64,000 bases of DNA from Candolleomyces eurysporus (Eukaryota > Basidiomycota > Agaricomycetes > Agaricales > Psathyrellaceae): contig JANBPK010000875.1 of NCBI GenBank assembly GCA_027579435.1, forward strand, positions 1 to 64,000. Reading direction: 5' to 3'. The position numbers were made by a program, and so were the translations under genes. The number at the start of each line of letters is the position of its first letter. Within the stretch, counting starts at the first letter, position 1. This document shows positions 24,140 to 34,703 of this stretch, piece after piece. The notes under the pieces are model-generated. The model was not told the origin of the DNA. It ran no database searches and saw only the letters and a program-made list of their open reading frames with translations.

Positions 24140-24585
24140 GCTTGAAGGCGGTTATAGGCTGAAGGTGTCGAAAGCTAGAGATTTTCAATATATCTTAAAA
24201 TCCAAGTCCAATGCTTTCCAATTGAACGATATCTCACCTTGCGGCCCATATCCCTCGATTGCACAACCAAAGATAGCTGGAGAAAGACTGGTAAGGTCCA
24301 TGTTTCTGCCAGAGGGAAACTCGCTGAAACCCGGAATTGGGAAATAGCCAAAAGAAAGAGAGATATCAACTTACCGGCATGAACAGCAAATCTAAAGGTC
24401 AGATTTCGCGATAAATAGGTGACGAGGATATACGAGCATTGATTTCGACGGTAAGACGTGGCAAAGAGAGGCAACATGGCGCGACATGAGGTGACAGGAT
24501 CTTTTCCCACCTAGCCCTGAGAAAGAAATCTGGGGCGGAACGCAGTGATTCTTGGCACTGGGTACCTGCACCATACAAGTACCCG

Positions 24586-26891
24586 AGGATAGAGTCCTCG
24601 GAACCCAAGCTCGCACCCAAACTCACTCTCGAGGTCAGAAGACTGGCCAGTGCTGCTTTCTATGCGGTGGCGGAGACCACAAAATCTTCGGCTGCTCGGC
24701 CTCTGTCAAAGTCGATGGCTCTCCCCTCTTCTGCACAGTCTCGAATGGTGCCCTCGTTACCGTCGCAGGCAGCAACCCCGTCTGTACGAAGTGGAACTCC
24801 AACAGAGCGATGGGTCCCAACTGTCACTCCCACAACAGAGCCTCACATCTATGCTCGCTCTGTGGAAGCGACCACCCAGCCACCTCCTGCCCCTCCAGGA
24901 GGCCACGTCAAAACTGACGCCCTCCGCTCTCCCCTCACAGGAGAACTCCTCCCCCCTCCTCTTCCCGACACCATCACCTCCACTAATCCCAAAATTCTGA
25001 ATCGTATATGTACCCCCTACGTCGCCAATGCCTTTGACACTCTCTTCAACAGATTCCCCACTCTTCGAGACAAATTCCCTCACCTCACCCAGAAACTCCG
25101 AGAAGGCTTCCCGATGGGCATCTTCCCAGACCTTAAAGAAACAGTCATATTCCCCAACAACAAGTCCATTGACTTGCATATGGACTTCATCGACACATAT
25201 TTCAAGGAGGAGGTTGAGTCGGGCAGGATGAGTGGCCCGTACACAAAAGAAGAGCTAGAAGGGATTCTAGGTGGCCCCTTCCAGTGCTCGCCCATCACTA
25301 TCGACAAAAAGGAGGTTGAAGGCCCCTTTGAGAAGAAACTCAGGTTGTGCATCAACCTCTCAAAATCATCAAAAACCCACCCCTCGACCAACTCCTTCTC
25401 TGACAAAGAGGATTTTCTGGCTCTTTATGACACCGCTGAATACGTAGCCAGCCTGGTGAGTGCCTTTCTCCATTTCAGACCCATGTGTCCCGAGACTAGA
25501 TGTCTCCCAGCTATGTATGCCACTCAGCGCTATGCTGTGGATCTTATGTGCCCTAATTACAGTCCTATGTGCCGCTTCTGGTCTTATGTGCCATGTCAAT
25601 CACGTTGCTGACTCGACGTGTACCCTTCCTCTTAGATTACATCCTCCCCTCCTGGGACAGAGGCCATGGTCCTCGACATCTCCAAGTTCCACCGCCGCAC
25701 TCCCATCTGTGCCTCTCACAAACAATGGTTTGTGATGCAAGGAAGGGAAGGCAACTTCTACCTCCAGCATTGCTGCCCGTTTGGTGCCACCGCCTCCGAA
25801 AGTAACTCCGCCCCCATGCCTCGCGCGGTCATCCGAGTCTGGTCACTCCACTCCATCGGTCCGTCTCCCAAATGGAGTGACAACGTCTCCTCTCTCCGAC
25901 GACCTGTCTCAGGCTCCGGGATGGATGACGACCCTTTCATATACGAATACAGTCGCGAGGAGGTGATAGGTCTGACCGCTTCCACCGGCATCCCATGGCA
26001 CAAGGAGAAGGGCCAGGATTACTCCTTGACCTTCACCTACGTTGGCCTCCTATGGGACATTCCCTCTCAACGAGTCTCTCTACCCAAAGAGAAGAGNAAA
26101 AAAATTCCTCTTTTGCGCCAACTCGTTTCTTGCCTACGTGAAGAATGGTGGTCGTGTCTCAGAAGAATGACTCATGAAGCTTCATGGCTCTCTCTGCCAT
26201 ATCGCCTTTGTTCACCGCCTCAGTCAATCTCACCTCGCCTCCATCTCCTCCTTCATTGCACACTACGCGAAATACCCTCGAGGCACCACCCTTCATCCTC
26301 CTCCCTCAGTCGTGACTGATGTCGCCTGGTGGGTCCAGCAACTCTCCATCCCTGACTTCACCTGTTCTCTCGTCCCTTACGGTGAACTCTTAGACCCCAG
26401 CATCAGTGTCGATGCCTCCACCAACTGGGGCATTGGTCTGGTCTGGGGTGACGAGTGGGATGCTTGGAGGCTAGTAGAAGGGTGGAAAGGCCCCTGGAGG
26501 GATATCGGTTGGCTCAAGTGCCTTGCCCTCGAGTTCCTCGTTCTTCACCTCGAAGCTCGAGGCCTTCGTGACTGCAAGGTTCGAGTCCAGTCTGACAACC
26601 AGGGCATCATCGGCGCCTACTATAAAGGCCGTAGCCGCAACATCGAGGTTAACTACTCGATTCAAAGGTTCTTCCTTCCCTCACCACTTCACCTCTTCTT
26701 TTCACTCACTCTGATACAGGTTCATGTACATCTTGGACGCTCTCCACATCTCGCTTGACATCGTCTATGTCAAGTCTGCTGACAACCCCGCTGACCCTAT
26801 CTCGCGCGGAGACTTGGGTCCCGGGTCTCATCAAATCGCTTCAAAATTCAAGCTCCCTGCTGAGCTCCGCCCCTACATCCTTCATGTATAG
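24586..26891 (+). pseudogene. DIRS-like gag Cys motifs plus reverse transcriptase-RNase H
   Basis: The reading starts with two Cys-rich knuckle-like motifs (CCFLCGGGDHKIFGC and HLCSLCGSDHPATSC), then the RT domain (FPMGIFPDLKETVIFPNNKS; EKKLRLCINLSKSSK). An intron-like gap at 25456-25635 (gtgagt...cttag) follows, then MVLDISKFHRRTPI and NFYLQHCCPFGA. The RT active-site box reads WSDN where the family has WxDD, so the second catalytic Asp is lost. An N at about 26098 breaks the frame. RNase H follows with SISVDASTNWGIGLVW and RVQSDNQGIIGAYY, and after another intron-like gap (near 26670-26719) the end reads ADNPADPISRGDLGPG to the stop at 26891. The missing Asp argues that it is inactive. Confidence 0.7.
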
Positions 26892-27181
26892 GTTCCTCCT
26901 TGGAAAATCCAGGGCGTTGTGTAACGTCCCGCCGCCAAGCATGAAGATTGAGCCAGAGCCAACCTCCCCTTCGAACCCTCCACACTCGTCTTCGCCACGC
27001 ATGTTCTACGGCAAATTCAGCCACCTCACCTCCTCCGAACTGTCCCCCTCCTCCTCTCAGCAGCCCTCCCTGCCCTCGACTGTAGAGAGTGTCATCGCCT
27101 CTCGCCCGATTGTCGGGAAACCCATCAAACCTCGGGGAACAAGAGACATTAAGCTCTCCCCCTCCTCTCTTTGACCTGCAG

Positions 27182-28399
27182 TTGCTGCGAGAGACCGCAT
27201 CTCCCACTGGGTCACTCCCTATTCGCTCTCCCAGCTGGACTCCATGCTGGGAGAGATCTCCTTCGACTCTGTTCGCAAAATTAATGTTGCCATCGTTTCC
27301 TCCCTTGCTGAATCGACATGCGCAGGATACGGCGCAGGTCTACTTTGGTTCACCGAGTTCTGCGACAGAGAAGGTGTCTCTGAGTATAGCCGCATGCCCA
27401 CTTCCACTGTTCTCCTCGCCGCCTTCGTTGCAGATCAGGCCTTGAAGGCCTCCTCCAGTTCTATCAATTCCTGGATGTCCGCAGTCCGCGCTTGGCATGT
27501 CATCAACAACGCTCCCTGGTATGGCAGTTCTGAATTTGTCTGCCAGGTGAAGCTCGGCTCCTTGAGGATGGCCCCGGTCTCCTCAAAGAAAATTCCTTGC
27601 AACCCTCTCACCCTGGAGCACATGCTCACGCTCCAGAAGGCTCTCAATCTGTCGGACTCCTTCGATGCTGCTGTTTGGGCTGTCGCTTGCGTCGCCTTTT
27701 GGGCATGCTGCAGACTCGGTGAGCTCACCGTCTCATCCAAAAAGTTGTTCTCCCCCCGACATGATGCCGACAGGTTCGGTCATTTTCTTTACTCACTGTC
27801 TCTTATGCTCACCTTTCCCCCATACACCCAGATCTACTGCCACCGTGACGTTTGCGACCTCCCTCCCCACCTCATCCTCCTCTCGCTCTTTGCTGCAGGA
27901 GTCGGTCTCCTTCCACATCCCATGGACAAAGGTCTCGAAGGATGCCGGAGCTGACATCCATGCTGTTGGTCATGACAAATGCTCTCCCATTAGAGCTATG
28001 TCCAACCACCTGAAGGTCAACTTGTCAGCTCCCTCCTCCTCCCACCTCTTCTCATACCAAACGGAGAGTGGTCGTTGGGTCCCGATGGTCAAGAGCAAGT
28101 TTCTGGATCGCTGCCATATGATCTGGAGCTCTCTAGGGCTCCTACGGGTTCACTGTCATAGCTTCCACATCGGTGGAGCGACGGAACTTCTTCTCGGAGG
28201 TATGCCCCCTCATGTCATTGCCTCGGTTGGACAATGGAAGTCTCTCACTTTCTTACTTTACCGGTGTCGTGTCTCGGACATTATTTCTAATTCTTTTTCT
28301 TCTTCCTATGATACATCAAGATTGGACTCGGTTAATAAAGCTTTCGATGAATTCCGTATTCGTAATAACATCCCAGCGAGCGCTCTCGTCGACCCCTAA
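27182..28399 (+). pseudogene. DIRS-like tyrosine recombinase
   Basis: The N-terminal SAM-like half (STCAGYGAGLLWFTEFCDR; INSWMSAVRAWHVIN) is followed by CRLGELTV, which carries the first catalytic Arg of tyrosine recombinases. A gap from about 27772 to 27831 with an acceptor-like cacccag looks like an intron. After it come VSFHIPWTKVSKDAGADI and the C-terminal box HCHSFHIGGATELLLGG, then VIASVGQWKSLTFLLYR with the likely nucleophile Tyr. The usual His-x-x-Arg of the catalytic box reads His-Ser-Phe-His, so one catalytic Arg is lost, and the Gly-Arg-Trp that normally follows reads Gly-Gln-Trp. It is probably inactive. It ends at 28399. Confidence 0.7.
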
Positions 28400-29202
28400 A
28401 AGTACTCAAGTCTTAGATTACCCATATGTTCTGCCTCTGCTATCTGCTCTGCTGATTCCTCTCTATCGTATCTGCTCTGACTTGCTCTCGCTCCTGCTCT
28501 GACTTGCTCTCGTACCCACTGTGAATACTCTCGTTACTTCTATTCTTGTCCTTCTTGACCCTCTCCAATTCACACGCATGCCCATCATTCCCCTCAGGAC
28601 GGCTCAAGATGGCTCAATATTGGGTTGTCGACAGTGAGTTCCCAGTCCAGGTAGCTATACATCTTGTCTTCTTCCCTCGCTTGCTCTGTGCGGGTTCGGG
28701 TTTCCAGTGAATCTGGAATCCGTGGTGGTGAGCTGCGCTCTAGTTGGGTAGGTCACGGATCCCAGCTTTGCTGGGTCTCTCTCCCGTGTACTTACCTGCG
28801 CGCTCCACTCTTCGGTTTCGTGAGTTCAACGATCCCTAATTCTCAGAGTAGAGAATCGCAGACTGTGTGTCCCGGTTTCTCTCTCTGACTCGCTGGAATG
28901 CATCCGGCGGGCTGTGGGATCTTCCCAACTCACCGCTTGGGGGCGGGCCCCGAGCTAACGCCGAAGACCGCCACCACCCTTGGAAACTAGGACTGACAAC
29001 TGTGTCAACTCCCTAGCTTCCAAGGTTCCCTCCTCTATCTCTTCTCAGATAATCATCCATTGTCTATCTACTTACATCCTATCTACTTTCGTCCTCCTTG
29101 GATGACGGACTCTCAAAAGTCTGATGGCTCTCACCCTTTTTGAGAGTCCTCCCTTCCTCCCACTACGTGAGCTAACTTGTCCCAGACTCCGAGCCCTCCG
29201 TG
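28400..29202. other. 3' non-coding end of the DIRS-like element
   Basis: This pyrimidine-rich tract contains the short direct repeat tgctctgacttgctctcg (about 28467 and 28493). A perfect 12-base inverted repeat (ggactctcaaaa / ttttgagagtcc) sits at 29107-29118 and 29138-29149. No coding sequence is seen. It should contain the right terminal repeat, which I could not pair with the left end by eye. Confidence 0.5.
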
Positions 29203-30091
29203 AACGGTGGCTCCCGGGATGTATTGTCCAATGTCGCCAAAGATCGAAATCTAGTGTACTGATTGGCGAGAATGTGGTCACACAGTAGGTTTTGATTTGG
29301 AGGCCTCGTTGTCGTGCTGGTAGTTGTTGAACGACTCTATATGTGAACTACTTGATGAGCCAGAGGCTTACGCTTCGAGTCTGCATTAGAGCAGATTCTC
29401 TTGCATTCCCCACCTCAGTACCTAGTCTCCCCCTTTCAACTTCTCCTGATATCTGTCCCTGAGAAGGGCTCCCATGGGTCAACTAGGGCCCCCGCCATTG
29501 CATCATGGACTAATTGGTGGCACCGGCGGCCCCTATCAAACCCTAAGCCTTGCCTACACTACTCCCACGCCTTCAGTGGACAGCGGTCAAGTCGAAAAAT
29601 GTGCGAGAGCGTTAGTACAACACCAGTCCACGGCTATCCCGAATACGCCGAGGACCTCTAAGACCCGTTTCTTGGGCTACTTGCTAGGATCAAGTTTAAC
29701 ACTGCCGCTGTGGAACAGACGCTTACAGCTTCCAATGGAGTGGCTCGTCCGGGGTGAGTGACGACCATACCCCGACACAACCGCATTTCATGCTTCAATT
29801 TTTCCTTAGCGCTATTAGACCGAATTATCTCTAAGGCGCGTTCTCGGGATCGAATTACAATAAGTAGACTTGTCAATCATGCATAAAGTGTGGATGGTGG
29901 GGGGTGACTATTGTTAATCATTATCTTGTGTGAATGTATTATTCTTGAAACGTCTAGGATGCCTTCAAGTTGTTTCACGACGTCAACAACTTTTGACACA
30001 ACGAGTTGAGATTATGACCATTAGCAATTGACACCCTTTTCCGCCTCAGGCCTCATTTGTCACGAGTATCAGGGTGCAAATCTTGCACCGG
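29203..30091. other. Inter-cassette spacer (right part) and cassette copy 3 left flank
   Basis: The spacer resumes at 29201 (acggtggctcccggg, gagaatgtggtcaca) and runs into the cassette start ctgagaagggctcccatggg at about 29458. Collinear with 5117-5766 and 33830-34700. No gene is supported. Confidence 0.5.
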
Positions 30092-31844
30092 TTAGGACGA
30101 TTCGACGGTTGAGGTGGGTGGGGATGCAAAAATTATGCGTTCGGTTGGGTAGGAACGGTGTTCGAGTCCTGATACCACCCAGGCACCTCCGCCGCCGCCA
30201 TCCAGCGGACTTCCATGGCGACAAAGTCGTTCAGCCCATGAACGTAAGCGGAGGATCATCCTTGTGGAGAGGATCGCATGAAGGGATGTTTCCAGTCTAA
30301 GAGACATTAAATTTAAGCGTCTTGAGAGAAATAGTCTGATTTTGCAGTGAATGATGGGGACGTACTGTACCACGAGAGAGTTCATTGCTTTGCTCTAGAG
30401 GACGTGAACTGGCTTAGTTGCCGTATGAGTACAAGAATCGAGTAGCAAGCGCGAACCTTGACCGTGAGCAAGACAATGACGTTGGTACAAGCCAAACCTA
30501 GCGCAAAGCATTCAGATTCAACTTGAACGCTGCTTGTTTCGGGGAACGAATAGTTGAGGGACTCACCGGCCAAACAAACGAAATACACGAGTCCATCCTG
30601 AAAGAAGACAGACACCAAAGTCGAGGTATTGCAGTGCCTGTAACTTCGAAACATCATGTATAACATGCAAAGCATAATGACTGTAAAAGTGTAATCAGTG
30701 TCAGGTAGCGCGGAGAACGACGGGCAGAGCACGAACTGGTGATGCTGCACAGCAAGAGCAAGAAGCTGATCCCCAGGAGCTTAATGTTTCCTTCCACCGG
30801 CAAACAACCAAGATTGCGCATCGATACGACTGTTAAGGAAGTGTAGTCAGCTTGCTATTACCGCGGGCAGGCCCCCCCCCTGTGCTCAACGTACATTTAG
30901 TACTATTTAAGTAGTGTGGAGCTAGGTAAAGGTAAGGAGCATGGAGAACCTGTGTCATTCGAGTGAGTGAGAAGACAATTCTCACAAAAAAGCAGTGGTT
31001 GAGACTGACGATAAATTCGAAAATGAGAAATGCGAGCAGTCTTCTGTCTCTTCCAGAGAAAGCGTATGCTCGGATAGCCAAGATGGCTGAAGGCGTTACA
31101 GTTAATCAAGGTTGATCGATACTATCGAGAGTCATGACACACCCTCGGATGCAAGAACTATGAGGGCCGCCGATACTTGATATTTTCGAAATGGGATCGG
31201 TTTTGCCGGGATGCGACTGAGCAATTATCTTACAAAATTGNAGAGACAGACCTACCTCCATAGAGAACAAATGCAGAATGACATTGCTCGGCTGAGAGAT
31301 TGGTCGGTATAGTATCTGTCGCAAGGTCACCATCGAGCATCGAGGAGGTTGGCCCAGGAATGTAAGGATATGCTTACACGCCACAGAAAACACCCCTTGA
31401 ACGAGGGAGTAGTAGCGAATGAAGAAGAACAGGACTTTCGGCAGGCTCATGGGTGCTTTCCACATTAATCGAACCTGTTTATAGGTCTGAATTCAATGCT
31501 GGAAACATGACTACGGGCTCAACGCCACACCTCGTCCGGGAAGGTGTGCAAGAAGTCAGCGATCTAGCCAGCATTTGATTGAGTGACTGCGACTCAAACG
31601 GATGCAAAATTTGCCTTACCACGAGTGCGAGGCTGATCACTGTCTAAATTCGAGCACCGTTAGTAGTCCAGGTTGAGGTGGTGGCAAAATGATCGATCTC
31701 AACACGCACAAGATACTGTTGTAGCAGTGTCATTCTGAATAATCATGGAGACGTTTGAGGAAGAGGACTCACGTTCACATATTGAGCTGAAGCGTACGCT
31801 CGGACGATAGTATCGTAGCTGACTTGATCCGGGGATGCGGACAT
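30092..31844 (-). CDS. DUF6533 membrane protein, paralogue 3 (possibly decayed)
   Basis: It has the same exon plan as the other three, starting at the ATG at 31844 (MSASPDQVSYDTIV). Exons include VRLMWKAPMSLPKVLFF, LSAEQCHSAF, AILVIRAYAFSGRDRR, MLCMLYMMFRSYRH, FQDGLVYFVCLAG and LSTRMILRLRSW, with stop at 30092. One acceptor differs: before the ASE exon the tatcag of paralogues 1 and 4 reads tatcgg, with no usable AG until some 12 bases later, which would change phase. An N at about 31241 is in an intron region. It may be a pseudogene or use an alternative acceptor. Confidence 0.55.
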
Positions 31845-32700
31845 GACGCCTCGGCGGTCGATAGAGGACAGAAAAGACGGGAAGATACCGGGAAATCCTA
31901 GTAAGTCTCGATAAAGGATTTCGAACTTTGGGTAACACGCATTAAATACACTCGCACAGCAGCACCCATTTCAATAGAATTCCATTTCCGGTTAAGTTCG
32001 CGAGTCACGGCGCTGGTGAGCGATCATCACGAATCCAGCACCGAGTAATCAGCGCAATTCCTTCAAGGGCCATGACGCTACGTGAAGCGAAATACCACGG
32101 GGCTCGAGCTCAAACCTCGTATCACGCTTCAACTTATCCCTGTTGAAAGCTCTCAAATTCGAGCACTGCCAATCAAAATAATCAATTGAAGGGGACGATC
32201 GAACGGCAGCTGTCCAAGACCGACGAGATCTCGGAGTTGGGTGATTCATTCCTATGTGCGAAAATAGACAAAACGGAGGGGTGACTAAGAGCCTAGGAGA
32301 GCGACGATCCGGACATACCTCTTCCGGACATACCTCTTCCCCGTACCATATGTATATATCAATCACAGAAAACTCTCTGTACGCGATAGTGAGACTAAGG
32401 GGCCGCGGGTATCTCGGCTGCGTATATCCGCCCGAATAACCCAATGATCATCGGCTTGGATATGCTCTCGAGAGATCCTCGACTAGATATCGATAGGTAT
32501 TGAAAAAGAAATCATAATGACTGTAGATGTGGTTGAAGCCTGTCAATCGAGACAAAACGACAGGCTAGATAAGATCAAAAAGAAATGACAAGGAGCATAC
32601 AATGGCGTGAAAAGAGAGGAAAAAGTAGCTGGATGAATCAACGAAAAGTGTACCGATGTATGCGTATGCTGTACCATGTGGGAGATAAAGAGAGAGAGGG
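31845..32700. other. Cassette copy 3 flank, partly deleted
   Basis: Compared with 36509-37770 the conserved plus-strand segment and the caccgtgggc segment are largely missing: near 31995 the sequence jumps to DnaJ 3'-flank sequence. A short tandem duplication (tccggacatacctct) occurs at 32310-32340. No gene is seen. Confidence 0.45.
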
Positions 32701-32724
32701 AGACAGACAGACCGAACCACTAGA

Positions 32725-33660
32725 ATGGGAAGCCACCCCTCCTCCCTCCACCTCCACCCATACCACCCATGCCACCCATACCACCCATACCGCCCATACC
32801 GCCCATGCCACCCCTGCCCGGAAATCCTCCATGGAACTGCGTAAACAGCTCCGTCAGGTCCATATGCGCCATCCCGTGCATCCCACCCATCATATCATCC
32901 CCGAAACCGTCTTCGTCCTCGCCCATATCGTAGCGGTGTCGCTTCTGAGAATCGGACAGGATAGCGTACGCCTCTAAGACGAGCTCGAGCTGCTCTTCAT
33001 CGCCGCCCTGGAAGTGGACGAGTGAGTAAGTGAGTAAGGAGGGGCAAGGAAAGAGGATTGATTACCTTATCGGGGTGGTGCTTCAGACTCTCTCTCTTCG
33101 GTACGCCTTCTTGATCTCGAACTCCGTACATTCCTTGTGCACGCCCAGGATCTGGTAGTAGTCTTTCGTTTTGCTCCTCTTCAATGCGACTTCGGCCTTC
33201 TTGAGTTCTTGCCTCAGGGCTCGTACGTCGACGTCGGTGGTACTCCCCTCTGCATTCGCCTCCCTAATCGCATTCTTGAAGTCGCCGATGGCTGCATCGT
33301 ATTTCTCGAGGTTTAGGTAGATCCGGGCTCGGGTACAAAGAGCCTTGAGCTAATGAGGCGAGAGCTCCAGCGACTCATCGGAAGCCTCGAAAGCTTTCTC
33401 GGCTTTCGTTCAACTAGTCTTCAATCAGCCAAAGCTCAAAACCCAGAATCGGCAAACCACACCTTGAGCAACGCCGTAGCCTTTTTACTCAGCGCCGTAG
33501 CCCTAATCCGCCCGCGCTTTCCCTCCTCCTCACTCGCCCCGATCTTTTCTAGGGCCTCGCCATACCTCTCCATCAACTCTTCCAAGGCAGCACCAGAGCA
33601 TCAGGCGCGTTGGCATGATTCGCGGCGCCGAGTTTGCAGAGATCCCAGCAGAGTCCCAAA
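32725..33660 (-). pseudogene. DnaJ/TPR co-chaperone pseudogene (5'-truncated), copy 3
   Basis: The C-terminal exon is well preserved (GEDEDGFGDDMMGGMHGMAH) with a long Gly-Gly-Met repeat, and the J-domain exon is recognisable. A 2-base insertion near 33088-33096, just before the His-Pro-Asp codons, shifts the frame. Much of the TPR exon is deleted (about 33570-33600), and the gene stops at the same breakpoint as the copy at 13020. The start and N-terminal TPRs are absent. Confidence 0.85.
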
Positions 33661-34703
33661 GTGCGCATCTTCTGATTCCACAGTTGAGTTCTTAAAAAAA
33701 ATGCGTATGAGATTATAATGGCGAGCTTAGAAAAAATAGAGAGATAAGAACAAAGGGGAATGGTGATGGAACAGCGGATTTGACAAGTTGCGCGTCTGCA
33801 ATCGTGTTCAAACTCCGACGGCGTCAGGTTCCCACTGGGTACTATTTGTCCAACGTCGCCAAAGATCGAGGTCTAGTGTACTGGTTAGCGAGAATGTGGT
33901 CACACGGTAGGTTTTGTGTCCTGGATTTGGAGGCCTCCCTGTCGTGCTGGTAGGTGTTGATTGACTGCACAAGGCTATATCTGGACCACTTGATGAGATT
34001 AGAGGCTTACGCCTTGAGTCTGCGTCCGAGCAAGTTCTCTCGCAGCCCCACCTCGATACTCAGTCTCCCCCTTTCAAATTCTTCTGATGTCTGAGCCTGT
34101 CCCTGAGAGGGTTTCCCATGGGCTCAACTAGGGCCCCCGTGCCTACTAGTCAGTACGCCATTGCTGCATAGACTATTTGACGGCACAGGCGGAACCCCTC
34201 AAACCCTAAGCCTTATCTACACTACGTTCAGTGGTCATTGATCAAGTGCTCCAGAAATGCGCTAGAGCGTCCGTACAACACCAGTCGACTGCTACCCCGA
34301 ACACGCCGAGAATCTCTAAGACCCCCAAGTGCCTGCCGGAGCGAAAAAAAAGATCCTGATAAACGAATCAGACCCCCGTTTATTGGGCTACTTGCTAGGA
34401 TCAGGTTTGACCCTGCCGCTGTGGAACAGACGCTTTCAGTTTCCAGTGGAGTGGCTCGTCCTACGTGAGTGATGACCATACCTTGAGACAACCATTTCAT
34501 GCTCAAGTTCTGATTAGCACCATTAGGCCGAATTATCTCTAAGGCGCGTTCTAGGGGTGGAATTATAGCAAATAGACTTGTCAATGATGCATAAAGTATG
34601 GAGATTAGAGAGTGAGTGCTGTTAATCTTTATCTTTTGTGAATGCATGAGTCTCGAAACGTCTAGGATGCCTTCAAGTTTTTTCACGACATTCGACCGAT
34701 TTG
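33661..34703. other. Inter-cassette spacer and cassette copy 4 left flank
   Basis: This repeats the spacer (33690-34080) and the left flank of cassette 1 (1193-1790) almost exactly. The stretch equivalent to the composite insertion site carries a small deletion here (gcgtcaggttcccac near 33824). No gene is supported. Confidence 0.5.

Larger units (their letters stand above)
16540..24550. mobile_element. CACTA (EnSpm-type) DNA transposon, complete
   Basis: The left end at 16543 reads CACTGCGTTCCGC and the right end at 24535-24547 is its exact reverse complement, giving 13-base terminal inverted repeats and an 8,005-bp element. A 3-base direct repeat ATT flanks it (16540-16542 and 24548-24550), the target duplication size of CACTA elements. 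It carries a Tnp2-type transposase on the minus strand and two accessory genes, one on each strand. Perfect ends and a perfect target duplication suggest recent insertion. Confidence 0.93.
13200..29202. mobile_element. Composite insertion: DIRS-like retrotransposon split by a CACTA element
   Basis: The inter-cassette spacer is interrupted at 13199 and resumes at about 29201; the uninterrupted version is at 5111-5130. Removing the CACTA element (16543-24547) and its target duplication leaves about 8 kb. That remainder carries gag-like, RT-RNase H and tyrosine-recombinase sequence in the order of DIRS-type elements. No target duplication is obvious at the outer ends, which fits DIRS integration. 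Short perfect hairpins lie near both ends (13473-13498; 29107-29149). I could not align terminal repeats or an internal complementary region by eye, so the exact ends are inferred from the empty site. Confidence 0.65.

Noticed and set aside
32585..32977. Plus-strand ORF rich in His-Thr-Ala (also 37713-38060)
   Set aside because: It is the complement of the Gly-Gly-Met repeat of the DnaJ C-terminus; the low-complexity pattern is an antisense shadow.
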